From NCBI GenBank assembly GCA_964370235.1, contig CAYJIL010000122.1:1-5245 (forward strand): a stretch of DNA of 5,245 nt, in the 5' to 3' direction. The notes under the pieces are model-generated. The model searched no databases and had not been told where the DNA came from. It saw only the letters and a program-made list of their open reading frames with translations. Positions 1 through 5,245 of this stretch are shown here, piece after piece. Both the position numbers and the translations under genes were made by a program. Source of the DNA: CAYJIL01 sp964370235 (GTDB lineage: Bacteria > Bacteroidota > Bacteroidia > Bacteroidales > Rikenellaceae). Within the stretch, counting starts at the first letter, position 1, and every line of letters starts with the position of its first letter.

Positions 1-81
1 GGTCGTGAGGCTACCCCACTGGCATATAGCCACATGGGCATAGCAGCACCAATAAGCGAACCATCTCTATTTGACAAATAG
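1..81 (+). CDS. C-terminal end of an upstream gene, possibly a GH15-like glycoside hydrolase
   Basis: Frame 1 is open from the window edge to a TAG at 79-81 and gives 26 residues, beginning GREATPLAYSHMGIAAP and ending in SLFDK. Codon choice (CCA, GCA, ATA, CTA) resembles the other genes here. The stretch EATPLAYSH recalls the ATPLAWSHAE-type segment near the end of GH15 glucoamylase or glucodextranase catalytic domains. That is a memory-based resemblance over about ten residues, so the family is only a suggestion. The start and the catalytic region lie outside the window. The opposite strand is also open here (108 down to 1), so even the coding call is not certain. The stop codon lies inside the palindrome at 65-83. 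Confidence 0.5.
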   Translation, partial: GREATPLAYSHMGIAAPISEPSLFDK

Positions 82-83
82 AG
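65..83. repeat. Perfect 19-bp palindrome over the stop codon of the upstream gene
   Basis: The arms CTCTATTTG and CAAATAGAG flank a single A at 74 and are exactly complementary. As RNA this could form an 8-bp stem with a 3-nt loop (GAC). No T-tract follows on either strand, so it is not a standard intrinsic terminator. It could be a weak transcript-end hairpin or a binding site for a dimeric regulator; the sequence does not decide. Confidence 0.6.
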
Positions 84-87
84 CAAA

Positions 88-116
88 TTGACAGAATTAA
101 TAAACATAGATTTATT
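88..116 (+). promoter_or_regulatory. Possible sigma70-like promoter before the acyltransferase gene (weak)
   Basis: TTGACA at 88-93 is followed, after exactly 17 bp, by TTTATT at 111-116, which matches 4 of 6 bases of the TATAAT consensus. A start near 122-124 would leave a leader of about 20 nt before the ATG at 142. No Bacteroidota-type TAnnTTTG element is visible in this gap. The enterobacterial pattern is generally not how the Bacteroidota primary sigma factor reads promoters, and AT-rich DNA gives such matches by chance. Confidence 0.2.
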
Positions 117-141
117 ATTCTACTGACTTTTACACAAAACC

Positions 142-1209
142 ATGAGTAAAAATATTTTATTAGATGTAAATATTATACGCTTAATATCAATAGCATGTGT
201 TGTAATGATGCATGTTTTCGCAATTTATGCTGGAGGGTGGTCGCCCCCAAAAGATATTGAGAGTGTATCTGCATACTACTACATTCCCAAGTTTCTGGTA
301 GGTATTAGAATGCCGAGTATCACCATGATTGCGGGATATGTATTTGCATACCAAATACTAACACTTAAAAGAGAATACAGTATTTGTAGTGTAGCAAAAT
401 CTAAGTTTAAAAGATTAGTTATTCCTTGTATATTTTTTGGAATATTATACACTATAATTGTGGAGCAACCAGATAGTTATTTTACTAGCAAGGTAATCAA
501 AGACGTTATCTCAGGTGTGGGGCATCTATGGTTTCTACCTATGCTATTTTTATGTTTTATTACCCAAACAAGTATTCATAACAAAATATTTGAACCTGCA
601 AAAAACAAATATAAAGTACACATACTACTACTCATATTGTCACTGATGCTAGTGTACATACCCATGCCCTCGATAAGATTATTTGGATTAAAGGCATTTG
701 CCCAATACTTCTTATACTTTAATCTTGGATACCTAATATATTACTACAGAGAACACATAAAATCTAGAATCAATCTTAAAAGCATTATAACACTACTAAT
801 CCTATATATCATAATATTCTTTTGCTATATATGGATTAAGAATCACTATATTATCTCTTTAGATCATGTGAGCTTTATTGATAAATCAATCAAAGAGCTT
901 ATAAGCCGAAGTTATTTGGTAGCCATATCAATAGTTGGCTCAATGCTACTGTATACAGCTATAAATAGATATTTATCGCACAAAAATGGGCAAATCAATC
1001 ATGATATAACTACTATGTGTTCATTGTGTTATGGTGTTTATATTTACCATCAATTCATAATACAAATATTATATTACCACACATCACTACCACAAATTTT
1101 GGGTTCATATTATCTTCCTTGGGTCACATTAATTATTACATTAGCAGGCTCAATTTATTTAACAAAGTTTACTTTGAAGACAAGATTTGGGTATTATCTA
1201 ATTGGCTAG
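142..1209 (+). CDS. Acyltransferase-3 family integral membrane protein
   Basis: This 355-residue polytopic membrane protein belongs to the acyltransferase-3 (OafA/NolL/YrhL-like) family. Members move acyl groups, often acetyl, onto sugars of lipopolysaccharide, capsule, exopolysaccharide or peptidoglycan at the cytoplasmic membrane. The family's N-terminal R-X10-H signature is intact: Arg13 and His24 in the first helix. Also present are a short RMPSITMIAGYVF segment (56-68), equivalent to the usual F-F-x-S-G-Y region, FKRLVIP (89-95), HLWFL (128-132) in a membrane-edge segment, and YGVYIYH (297-303) near the end. About ten hydrophobic helices fill the rest, and the length is typical. The start at 142 puts the R-X10-H motif at its usual place. 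The gene is visibly more AT-rich than the transporter gene after it, which may mean later acquisition. The acceptor substrate cannot be read from the sequence. Confidence 0.88.
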   Translation: MSKNILLDVNIIRLISIACVVMMHVFAIYAGGWSPPKDIESVSAYYYIPKFLVGIRMPSITMIAGYVFAYQILTLKREYSICSVAKSKFKRLVIPCIFFGILYTIIVEQPDSYFTSKVIKDVISGVGHLWFLPMLFLCFITQTSIHNKIFEPAKNKYKVHILLLILSLMLVYIPMPSIRLFGLKAFAQYFLYFNLGYLIYYYREHIKSRINLKSIITLLILYIIIFFCYIWIKNHYIISLDHVSFIDKSIKELISRSYLVAISIVGSMLLYTAINRYLSHKNGQINHDITTMCSLCYGVYIYHQFIIQILYYHTSLPQILGSYYLPWVTLIITLAGSIYLTKFTLKTRFGYYLIG

Positions 1210-1262
1210 CACATAGGTGTAGTTATAGTTTGCACCTAGTGCCAAAAGTGGCATATTTTTTG
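1209..1262 (+). terminator. Overlapping hairpins with a T-tract between the acyltransferase and transporter genes
   Basis: Just after the acyltransferase stop, GCAC-A-TAGGTGTA (1209-1221) can pair with TGCACCTAGTGC (1231-1242). This gives about 12 bp with one bulged A and one G-U pair. A second, short hairpin, TGCCA (1240-1244) with TGGCA (1249-1253) around the loop AAAG, is followed at once by TATTTTTTG, the layout of a small intrinsic terminator. The two share bases 1240-1242, so they cannot both form fully. The 5-bp stem is weak, so partial read-through into the transporter gene is likely. Confidence 0.4.
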
Positions 1263-1293
1263 AGATCATAAACTTATTAAACCTATTAATATT

Positions 1294-2193
1294 ATGGCTT
1301 CAAACATTAAATATCACCTATCACTAGTAGCAGCAAATGTGCTATATGGGATAAACTACTCCTATTATAGGTCGGTACTAGAGGACACCATGTCGGTTGG
1401 TAGCCTCTTTTACTTGCGAGTATTGTCGGTGGCTCTATTGGTTGCCCCCTATATGTTTATAAAAGGTATATGGCGAATCGAGCTAAGAGATTTGCCCGAC
1501 ATATTGGTGTTTGTGGTGCTCATATCGTTTGGTAGGCAGTTATTGCTACTAAAGGGAATGGAGCATGCCTCGCCTATTGATGGTTCGATTATTACTACTC
1601 TAGCCCCTATACTCATTATTACTATTGCAGCTATCACAATTAGGGAGAGAGTAAAAGGTCGTGCGCTAGTGGGACTTATCGCTGGTTTTGGAGGAGCAAT
1701 TCTGCTCATTCTAACCACCAAAAGCCGAGGTGCAGGCTCTAGTCTTATAGGTAATCTACTAATATTGATTAGTATTCTTTCGCTATCGCTCAACACAATT
1801 CACATAAAACGTGCACTATCCAAGTACAACGTCTTTACGGTGATTGGCTGGGCTGCCATCATCTCTACCATAATCACTACTCCACTGTTTGCCAAGGAGC
1901 TATGGTCTACAAGCTTTAGCACTCTAAGCATTGGGCAATGGAGCGAGGTTGGCTACCTTATTACCGCAGGAACAGCACTAGCGTCACTGCTACTTTACTA
2001 TGGGTTAAAACACGTATCGGCAACTGCCGAGAGCATATACATATATCTACAACCAATAACAGCTGCTGTTTTCTCGGTAGCACGAGGGCAAAACACCATC
2101 GCTCCCGAAGTTGTAGTTGCATCGCTACTAATTATGGTTGGTGTATATTTCGTGCAACAAGGAGCCCCCGAAAAAGGGAAAATTTCGCTTTAA
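1294..2193 (+). CDS. DMT superfamily transporter, EamA family
   Basis: This 299-residue inner-membrane protein has the two-fold repeat of EamA-type drug/metabolite transporters: repeat one at about residues 10-140 and repeat two at about 152-288, with roughly five helices each. Family-like segments are SPIDGSIITTLAPI (93-106), the end of the repeat-one core, IRERVKGR (116-123) at the next cytoplasmic edge, and the equivalent YLQPITAAVFSV (251-262) in repeat two. Members export or import small metabolites such as amino acids, nucleotide precursors or toxic compounds; the substrate cannot be inferred. The ATG at 1294 keeps the first helix, which the next in-frame Met (residue 33) would remove. 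An A/T-rich, Shine-Dalgarno-free sequence precedes it, normal for Bacteroidota. It lies 84 bp after the acyltransferase gene and may be partly co-transcribed with it. GC content looks clearly higher than in that gene. Confidence 0.9.
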   Translation: MASNIKYHLSLVAANVLYGINYSYYRSVLEDTMSVGSLFYLRVLSVALLVAPYMFIKGIWRIELRDLPDILVFVVLISFGRQLLLLKGMEHASPIDGSIITTLAPILIITIAAITIRERVKGRALVGLIAGFGGAILLILTTKSRGAGSSLIGNLLILISILSLSLNTIHIKRALSKYNVFTVIGWAAIISTIITTPLFAKELWSTSFSTLSIGQWSEVGYLITAGTALASLLLYYGLKHVSATAESIYIYLQPITAAVFSVARGQNTIAPEVVVASLLIMVGVYFVQQGAPEKGKISL

Positions 2194-2291
2194 CTCCTAT
2201 TTCCACACACCTCACTAGCATAGAAGGATAAAAGTCATATGCTAGATCTTGTCGCTTATTGAAAATACTACGGCTATTTTTTGAGTGAATG

Positions 2292-2329
2292 TTTTTGGTT
2301 ATTTTTTGCAGTCAAAAGTAACCCCAAAA
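2292..2329. repeat. Imperfect dyad in the convergent intergenic region
   Basis: GGTTATTTTT (2297-2306) can pair with AAAAGTAACC (2314-2323) around a 7-nt loop, with one T-G wobble on the plus strand. The stem can continue as TTTTT (2292-2296) with AAAA (2326-2329) after a 2-nt bulge. It lies about 100 bp after the transporter gene stop and could mark the end of that transcript, but no T-tract follows on either strand. The rest of 2194-2365 holds only a loose CTAGCATA/TATGCTAG inverted repeat (2215-2222 and 2238-2245) and no gene that I can see. Confidence 0.3.
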
Positions 2330-2365
2330 GAGTAACGAGCAAATGGAGTATGTTAGAAAACAACA

Positions 2366-2401
2366 ATAGGGTGTCACGATTCAAAAATCGTAACACCCTA
2401 T
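2366..2401 (-). terminator. Intrinsic terminator of the wza-wzz-like operon
   Basis: On the minus strand a 16-bp stem forms: ATAGGGTGTTACGATT (from 2401 downward) pairs with AATCGTGACACCCTAT around the loop TTTG. All positions are paired, including one G-U. The following minus-strand sequence, TTGTTGTTTTCTAACA, is T-rich. The stem begins about 19 nt after the chain-length gene stop. Read on the plus strand, the same position is a C-A mismatch and no T-tract follows, so it acts mainly for the minus-strand operon. It marks the operon's end just after the chain-length gene. Confidence 0.8.
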
Positions 2402-2419
2402 CATTAAAATATAATTACT

Positions 2420-4000
2420 TTACAATAAAGCTCTCTTTGTATATATAACGGCAGCTGGTATAATAGCTCCAATAACTAGTGACAGCAAAAGAATAACCAT
2501 CTTACCTGGGCCACTTGGCTCGTCTGGGCCATCAGCAAAACTAATTACACGTGTGTTCGAAGTATTAAACACTTGTGTTAGCTCATTATCCTCACGTCTT
2601 TGTAGAAGATAGATAAAAAGCTCTTGCTTGATAGCTTGCTCACGCTCGATGCTAAGTAGCTCTTTGGCTTGAAGAGGCGTAGATGATAGATTTCTTCTAT
2701 TTTTTGTATCCTCTTTAGCAAGGTTGGTTTGTTGTAGTTTAATAGTTGTAATAAGGTCGTTAATTGAGATTTGTATTACATCTCTTAGCGACTTAATATT
2801 AACAATCATATCCTCAACAAGGGGGTTATCCTCGCTACTATTGTTAAGCAGTAGGTTTTTACTAAGAACTAGGTTATTGTATTGACTAATGAGCTCCTCA
2901 ATCGAAGAGTTGTTAATACCTGTGTTAGCAGGTAGTAGCTCGTTAATCTTACTATCATCAACTTTGTCGATATAATCTTTAATGTAGTTAGCCATCGACA
3001 GCTGGTTGCGTAGTTCAAGAATTTTATTGTTGTTCTCGGTATTTTGTGCAAGTTGAATTGTAGATACTGCACCAAAATCAGGAACTAGCTTATCACTCTT
3101 AAACTCTGCAATAGTAGCATCTACGCTCTCTAGTTCACGCGTGATAACTTCTAGACGATTGTTGATAGAATTAGCTGTACTGTTTGCAAGCTCATTCTTT
3201 TGATTTACAACATTTTCGTTATAAACAGTAATTAGAGTATTAAGAATATTATCGGCTCTTTCTACATTTTCGTCATCTATCGAAATATCAATTACCGATG
3301 CATCTTTTTCACGAAGGCTAACACCTAGTTTCTTTAGATACTCTTTGGCTCTTGATTTGCTACTCTTTTTGCTAACCAAATGACGTACTCCAACACTAGT
3401 TTCGTCATTAAAATTGTCGTTAGTTGTAATTACAATTTCACCATAAGGAGTAACTATTTTTTGGTTTACTTGTCCTTCGAACTTACCTTTCGCCTCATAC
3501 TCCTCGCCCATTATATAGGCAGTAACATCGGTGATAATAAAATCGCTTGCATTACGAAATTTAATGCGGAATGTACTAGAAGATACATTTTTGGGCTCGT
3601 TAGTTATTACAGCAGTAAAAGGAGTGCTATTATAAAGGGCCAACCACCCTGTCATACCATATCTTGCACTATAGCTATATTGCAACCCAAGCCTCTCAAC
3701 TACATTTTGCATATAACGAGTGGTTTTCATCTGATGAATCTCATTATTGATATTGGTATTTGACTGGAATATACTAGCACCAATACCCATAGAAGAGGCA
3801 ACCTTGCTACTAATACTGTTATTTGCATCCTGATCTTTAATTAGAATTGACGCAATACGGTGATACTCGTTAGGTGTGTTGAATGCATATGCAAGACCTA
3901 GAGAGGCAGTAATAGCACATGATGCAACAAAAATCCAAAAATTAGATTTTATTAGGTAATAAATCTCTTTTATCGAGAAATTCTCGTTTCTATTTTCCAT
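2420..4000 (-). CDS. Wzz/GNVR polysaccharide chain-length determinant without a kinase domain
   Basis: This 526-residue polysaccharide co-polymerase is anchored by two helices, at about residues 20-40 and 502-520, with some 460 residues in the periplasm between them. The Wzz-type N-terminal domain covers about 8-100. Segments typical of Bacteroidota capsule proteins follow: IDISIDDENVERADNILNTL (237-256), a long helical or coiled-coil stretch (about 265-340), PANTGINN (357-364), and NPLVEDM (392-398). The GNVR domain, with LSIEREQAIKQELFIYLLQR (449-468), ends in the PDEPSGPGK entry to helix two (492-500). It would control polymer length and link synthesis to the outer-membrane exporter. Homologues of this size in the phylum usually continue into a cytoplasmic BY-kinase; here the protein ends six residues past helix two, at TKRALL, before a terminator. 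The gene starts 9 bp after the exporter gene stop, so the pair is surely one operon. Confidence 0.9.
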   Translation of the reverse strand: MENRNENFSIKEIYYLIKSNFWIFVASCAITASLGLAYAFNTPNEYHRIASILIKDQDANNSISSKVASSMGIGASIFQSNTNINNEIHQMKTTRYMQNVVERLGLQYSYSARYGMTGWLALYNSTPFTAVITNEPKNVSSSTFRIKFRNASDFIITDVTAYIMGEEYEAKGKFEGQVNQKIVTPYGEIVITTNDNFNDETSVGVRHLVSKKSSKSRAKEYLKKLGVSLREKDASVIDISIDDENVERADNILNTLITVYNENVVNQKNELANSTANSINNRLEVITRELESVDATIAEFKSDKLVPDFGAVSTIQLAQNTENNNKILELRNQLSMANYIKDYIDKVDDSKINELLPANTGINNSSIEELISQYNNLVLSKNLLLNNSSEDNPLVEDMIVNIKSLRDVIQISINDLITTIKLQQTNLAKEDTKNRRNLSSTPLQAKELLSIEREQAIKQELFIYLLQRREDNELTQVFNTSNTRVISFADGPDEPSGPGKMVILLLSLVIGAIIPAAVIYTKRALL

Positions 4001-4009
4001 GTTTTACAA

Positions 4010-4807
4010 CTAGTTTGTGAATAGTACTGCTATTGTTGTTAGTGCTGTTGCCACCGAAAGCCAGAACGATGGATTTTGTAGTGTGTTACCTACCGAAGTA
4101 GATTGGTTTGTTCTAGTTTTGTTTGGTTCAACATATATAAAGTCACCTTGTTGTACGAAGTAAGCTGGTGATTGATATAGGTTTTGTGATCGTAAGTCTA
4201 GCTGGTAGGTAACTCGTTTGCCATCCTGCTGACGGGTAAGAAAGACCTTACTTCTTTCGCCATAAATAGTTAAGTCGCCTGCCATACCAATAGCTTCGAT
4301 GATGGTAGTTTGATTTCTTGTAATGTTAATTATACCCGGAGTTTTAACCTCGCCAAGTATAGTGAATCGAAGATTCAAAAACTCAACAGTTACGATTGCG
4401 TCTTTGAGCTGATTGCTGTCGATAAGGATGGTTTTAATCTCTTGGGCAATTTGCTCTCTAGTTAGACCAGCGATGTGGATTTTACCTATTACAGGAAAGT
4501 CGATATACCCTTCTGAATCGATAGTGTAACCCGAAAGATTACCATTTGTATTATTCAATGCCGTTGCTACTTCTTCGGCACCAGCAACTTGCTGAATACG
4601 TGGCAGGTTGAATAGCATTGCTAACTGTGGATTTTTGCTAGAAACAACAATTGATATCATGTCGTCTGGTCGCACAGTGATGTCTGTGCCCATATCCATA
4701 CCTATCTCTCTACCTGGCTGAACGTCCTGAAAATAGGCAACTTCTTTTTGTGTTGCACACGAGTGCAGCGTTAGAAATGCTATAATTAGCATTAAAAATC
4801 TGTTCAT
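4010..4807 (-). CDS. Wza-like outer-membrane polysaccharide export lipoprotein
   Basis: This 265-residue protein forms the outlet for capsular or exopolysaccharide across the outer membrane. The signal peptide (1-16) ends in LHSC, with Cys17 as the lipidated residue; His at -2 is unusual but the rest fits signal peptidase II. It continues ATQKEVAYFQD, the opening commonly seen in Bacteroidota members. The polysaccharide export (PES) domain covers about 41-142, with VRPDDMISIVV (45-55) and DSEGYIDFPVIGKI (97-110). One SLBB domain follows at about 146-198, with LGEVKTPG (151-158) and GMAGDLTIYGERSKV (174-188). A C-terminal hydrophobic helix (about 247-264) may cross the outer membrane. E. coli Wza is longer, near 380 residues, with more SLBB repeats; a short single-SLBB form is common in this phylum. 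It is the first gene of the two-gene export operon, behind a TACCTTTG promoter element and a long leader. Confidence 0.92.
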   Translation of the reverse strand: MNRFLMLIIAFLTLHSCATQKEVAYFQDVQPGREIGMDMGTDITVRPDDMISIVVSSKNPQLAMLFNLPRIQQVAGAEEVATALNNTNGNLSGYTIDSEGYIDFPVIGKIHIAGLTREQIAQEIKTILIDSNQLKDAIVTVEFLNLRFTILGEVKTPGIINITRNQTTIIEAIGMAGDLTIYGERSKVFLTRQQDGKRVTYQLDLRSQNLYQSPAYFVQQGDFIYVEPNKTRTNQSTSVGNTLQNPSFWLSVATALTTIAVLFTN

Positions 4808-4874
4808 ATTTTATAAATTTAGTTTTATAGTATCGCTATTATTTGATGATGATTTTCTTTTTTTATGTGGTGCT

Positions 4875-4898
4875 ACACGCAAGCCAACACGCAAGCCA
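4875..4898. repeat. Perfect tandem 12-bp repeat in the export operon leader
   Basis: The unit ACACGCAAGCCA occurs at 4875-4886 and again immediately at 4887-4898 without a mismatch. On the coding (minus) strand it reads TGGCTTGCGTGT twice. A 12-bp perfect adjacent copy is unlikely by chance in so short a spacer and probably arose by slippage or is kept as a binding site. It also forms the body of a tiny ORF (4873-4899). Confidence 0.85.
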
Positions 4899-4934
4899 TT
4901 CAGTTTTACAAGACTAATACACAAGCACTTACAA

Positions 4935-4968
4935 ACACAATATAGTTTACCCCGCACAACACAATATA
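4935..4968. repeat. Spaced 10-bp direct repeat near the predicted transcript start
   Basis: ACACAATATA occurs at 4935-4944 and 4959-4968, a 24-bp period; on the transcript strand both read TATATTGTGT. A period near two helical turns would place both copies on nearly the same face of the DNA, as for a regulator binding just past the start point. With only two copies in AT-rich DNA, chance is possible. Confidence 0.5.
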
Positions 4969-4979
4969 ACTTCTTTGTG

Positions 4980-4987
4980 CAAAGGTA
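4980..4987 (-). promoter_or_regulatory. Bacteroidota-type -7 promoter element (TACCTTTG)
   Basis: On the minus strand TACCTTTG matches the TAnnTTTG consensus of the Bacteroidota primary sigma factor exactly, followed by CA. It is the only exact match I found in the spacer between the lipid kinase and exporter genes. A start at about 4974-4976 is expected. No clear TTTG -33 element is present at the right distance upstream, so either the -33 contact is weak or an activator helps. Confidence 0.65.
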
Positions 4988-5077
4988 GTTATTTTTTATG
5001 AATATAGCGATTATTTGCTATCAATCACACTTTTTCGGCTTTGGGGCAATTTACTATATAGGCAGTACTACAGCTAC

Positions 5078-5245
5078 TTAGTTGTCACTAGGAACGATCA
5101 CACTTAATCCTCTACCAATACACTCTATTTCGAGAGGTAGCACTGGGCCTAGCTCTCCATCAATATCTACGGTGAGGCTATCTTCGCTCGTTACACTCAT
5201 CTTGCGAGTTTTAAAGTAAACAACTCCTTTGGGATATTTCTTTTT
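5078..5245 (-). CDS. C-terminal end of a YegS/DagK-type lipid kinase
   Basis: The minus-strand frame is open from the window edge to a TAA at 5080-5078 and gives 55 residues. It includes KGVVYFKTRKMSVTS, TVDIDGELGPVLPLEIE and a final LSVIVPSDN. The DIDGE segment followed by a proline-containing strand and a closing V-P matches the C-terminal beta domain of the diacylglycerol/sphingosine kinase-like family (YegS, DgkB), in which a conserved DGE lies near the end. Family members phosphorylate diacylglycerol or related lipids at the membrane. The ATP-binding N-terminal domain is outside the window. The gene points the same way as the exporter gene, 270 bp upstream of it. I see no good terminator after it, so some read-through is possible, but the spacer has its own promoter element. 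Confidence 0.72.
   Translation of the reverse strand, partial: KKKYPKGVVYFKTRKMSVTSEDSLTVDIDGELGPVLPLEIECIGRGLSVIVPSDN

Larger units (their letters stand above)
4808..4979 (-). promoter_or_regulatory. Long, repeat-rich 5' leader of the polysaccharide export operon
   Basis: If transcription starts a few bases past the TACCTTTG box, the exporter messenger has a leader of about 165 nt. It contains a 12-bp tandem repeat, two TATATTGTGT copies with a 24-bp period, and an 8-codon ORF. The last 40 nt before the start codon are A/T-rich and lack a Shine-Dalgarno sequence, as is usual here. I recognise no known riboswitch. The length suggests post-initiation control, which is inference only. Confidence 0.4.

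Noticed and set aside
1..108. Minus-strand frame open from an ATG at 108 to the window edge (MFINSVNLLYL...)
   Set aside because: It overlaps the plus-strand frame whose end looks more like a natural C-terminus. It also starts within AT-rich DNA with no family-like motif in the 36 visible codons. It cannot be fully excluded without the sequence beyond base 1.
1017..1271. Plus-strand 84-codon ORF
   Set aside because: It overlaps the 3' end of the acyltransferase gene in another frame and has no recognisable features; it is a shadow frame.
1449..1796. Minus-strand 115-codon ORF
   Set aside because: It lies wholly inside the EamA transporter gene, antisense, with composition that mirrors it.
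1938..2231. Plus-strand 97-codon ORF running past the transporter stop
   Set aside because: It is mostly an alternative frame of the transporter gene. The translation is rich in Thr, Ser, Arg and Cys without any motif, and only its last few codons lie outside.
2215..2245. CTAGCATA / TATGCTAG inverted repeat after the transporter gene
   Set aside because: The 8-bp arms have a 15-nt loop and mostly A-T pairs, and no T-tract follows, so a terminator call is not supported.
3380..3763. Plus-strand 127-codon ORF
   Set aside because: It is antisense within the well-supported Wzz/GNVR gene and shows no domain or signal of its own.
4951..4960. Possible ops/JUMPstart-like element in the export leader (GCGGGG on the minus strand)
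   Set aside because: It does not match the GGCGGTAG core, and that element belongs to RfaH-controlled operons of Proteobacteria rather than Bacteroidota.

Overview
The window looks like ordinary chromosomal DNA from a low-GC member of the Bacteroidota, probably Bacteroidales. The case rests on a Bacteroidota-type lipoprotein exporter (CATQKEVAYFQD after the signal peptide), a GNVR-type chain-length protein with motifs typical of that phylum, no Shine-Dalgarno sequences before the starts, and a Bacteroidota-type -7 promoter element (TACCTTTG) before the exporter gene. The genus cannot be told from this sequence.

Layout. Bases 1-81 are the last 26 codons of a plus-strand gene that starts outside the window; its stop codon lies inside a perfect 19-bp palindrome. 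Two plus-strand membrane protein genes follow: an AT-rich acyltransferase-3 family gene (142-1209) and a DMT/EamA-family transporter gene (1294-2193). The 84-bp gap between them can fold into two overlapping hairpins, the second with a T-tract. Bases 2194-2419 are a convergent intergenic stretch holding a strong terminator for the opposite strand. On the minus strand, read from right to left, are the end of a YegS/DagK-type lipid kinase gene (5245-5078), a 270-bp spacer with a promoter and a repeat-rich leader, a Wza-like outer-membrane polysaccharide export lipoprotein (4807-4010), and, 9 bp later, a Wzz/GNVR chain-length determinant (4000-2420).

Function. The Wza-like and Wzz-like proteins should form a two-gene module for capsule or exopolysaccharide export: the inner-membrane Wzz-like protein spans the periplasm and sets chain length, and the Wza-like lipoprotein is the outer-membrane outlet. 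The module is unusually bare. The Wzz-like protein stops just after its second membrane helix, so it has no fused BY-kinase domain. A terminator closes the operon straight after it, and no glycosyltransferase, flippase or polymerase is in the window. The acyltransferase could modify a cell-surface glycan, but it sits on the opposite strand and nothing here links it directly to the export pair.

I see no RNA gene, CRISPR array, insertion sequence or clearly new system. The points most worth a second look are the missing kinase, the roughly 165-nt leader with a tandem 12-bp repeat that encodes a tiny repetitive ORF, and the overlapping hairpins between the two plus-strand genes.
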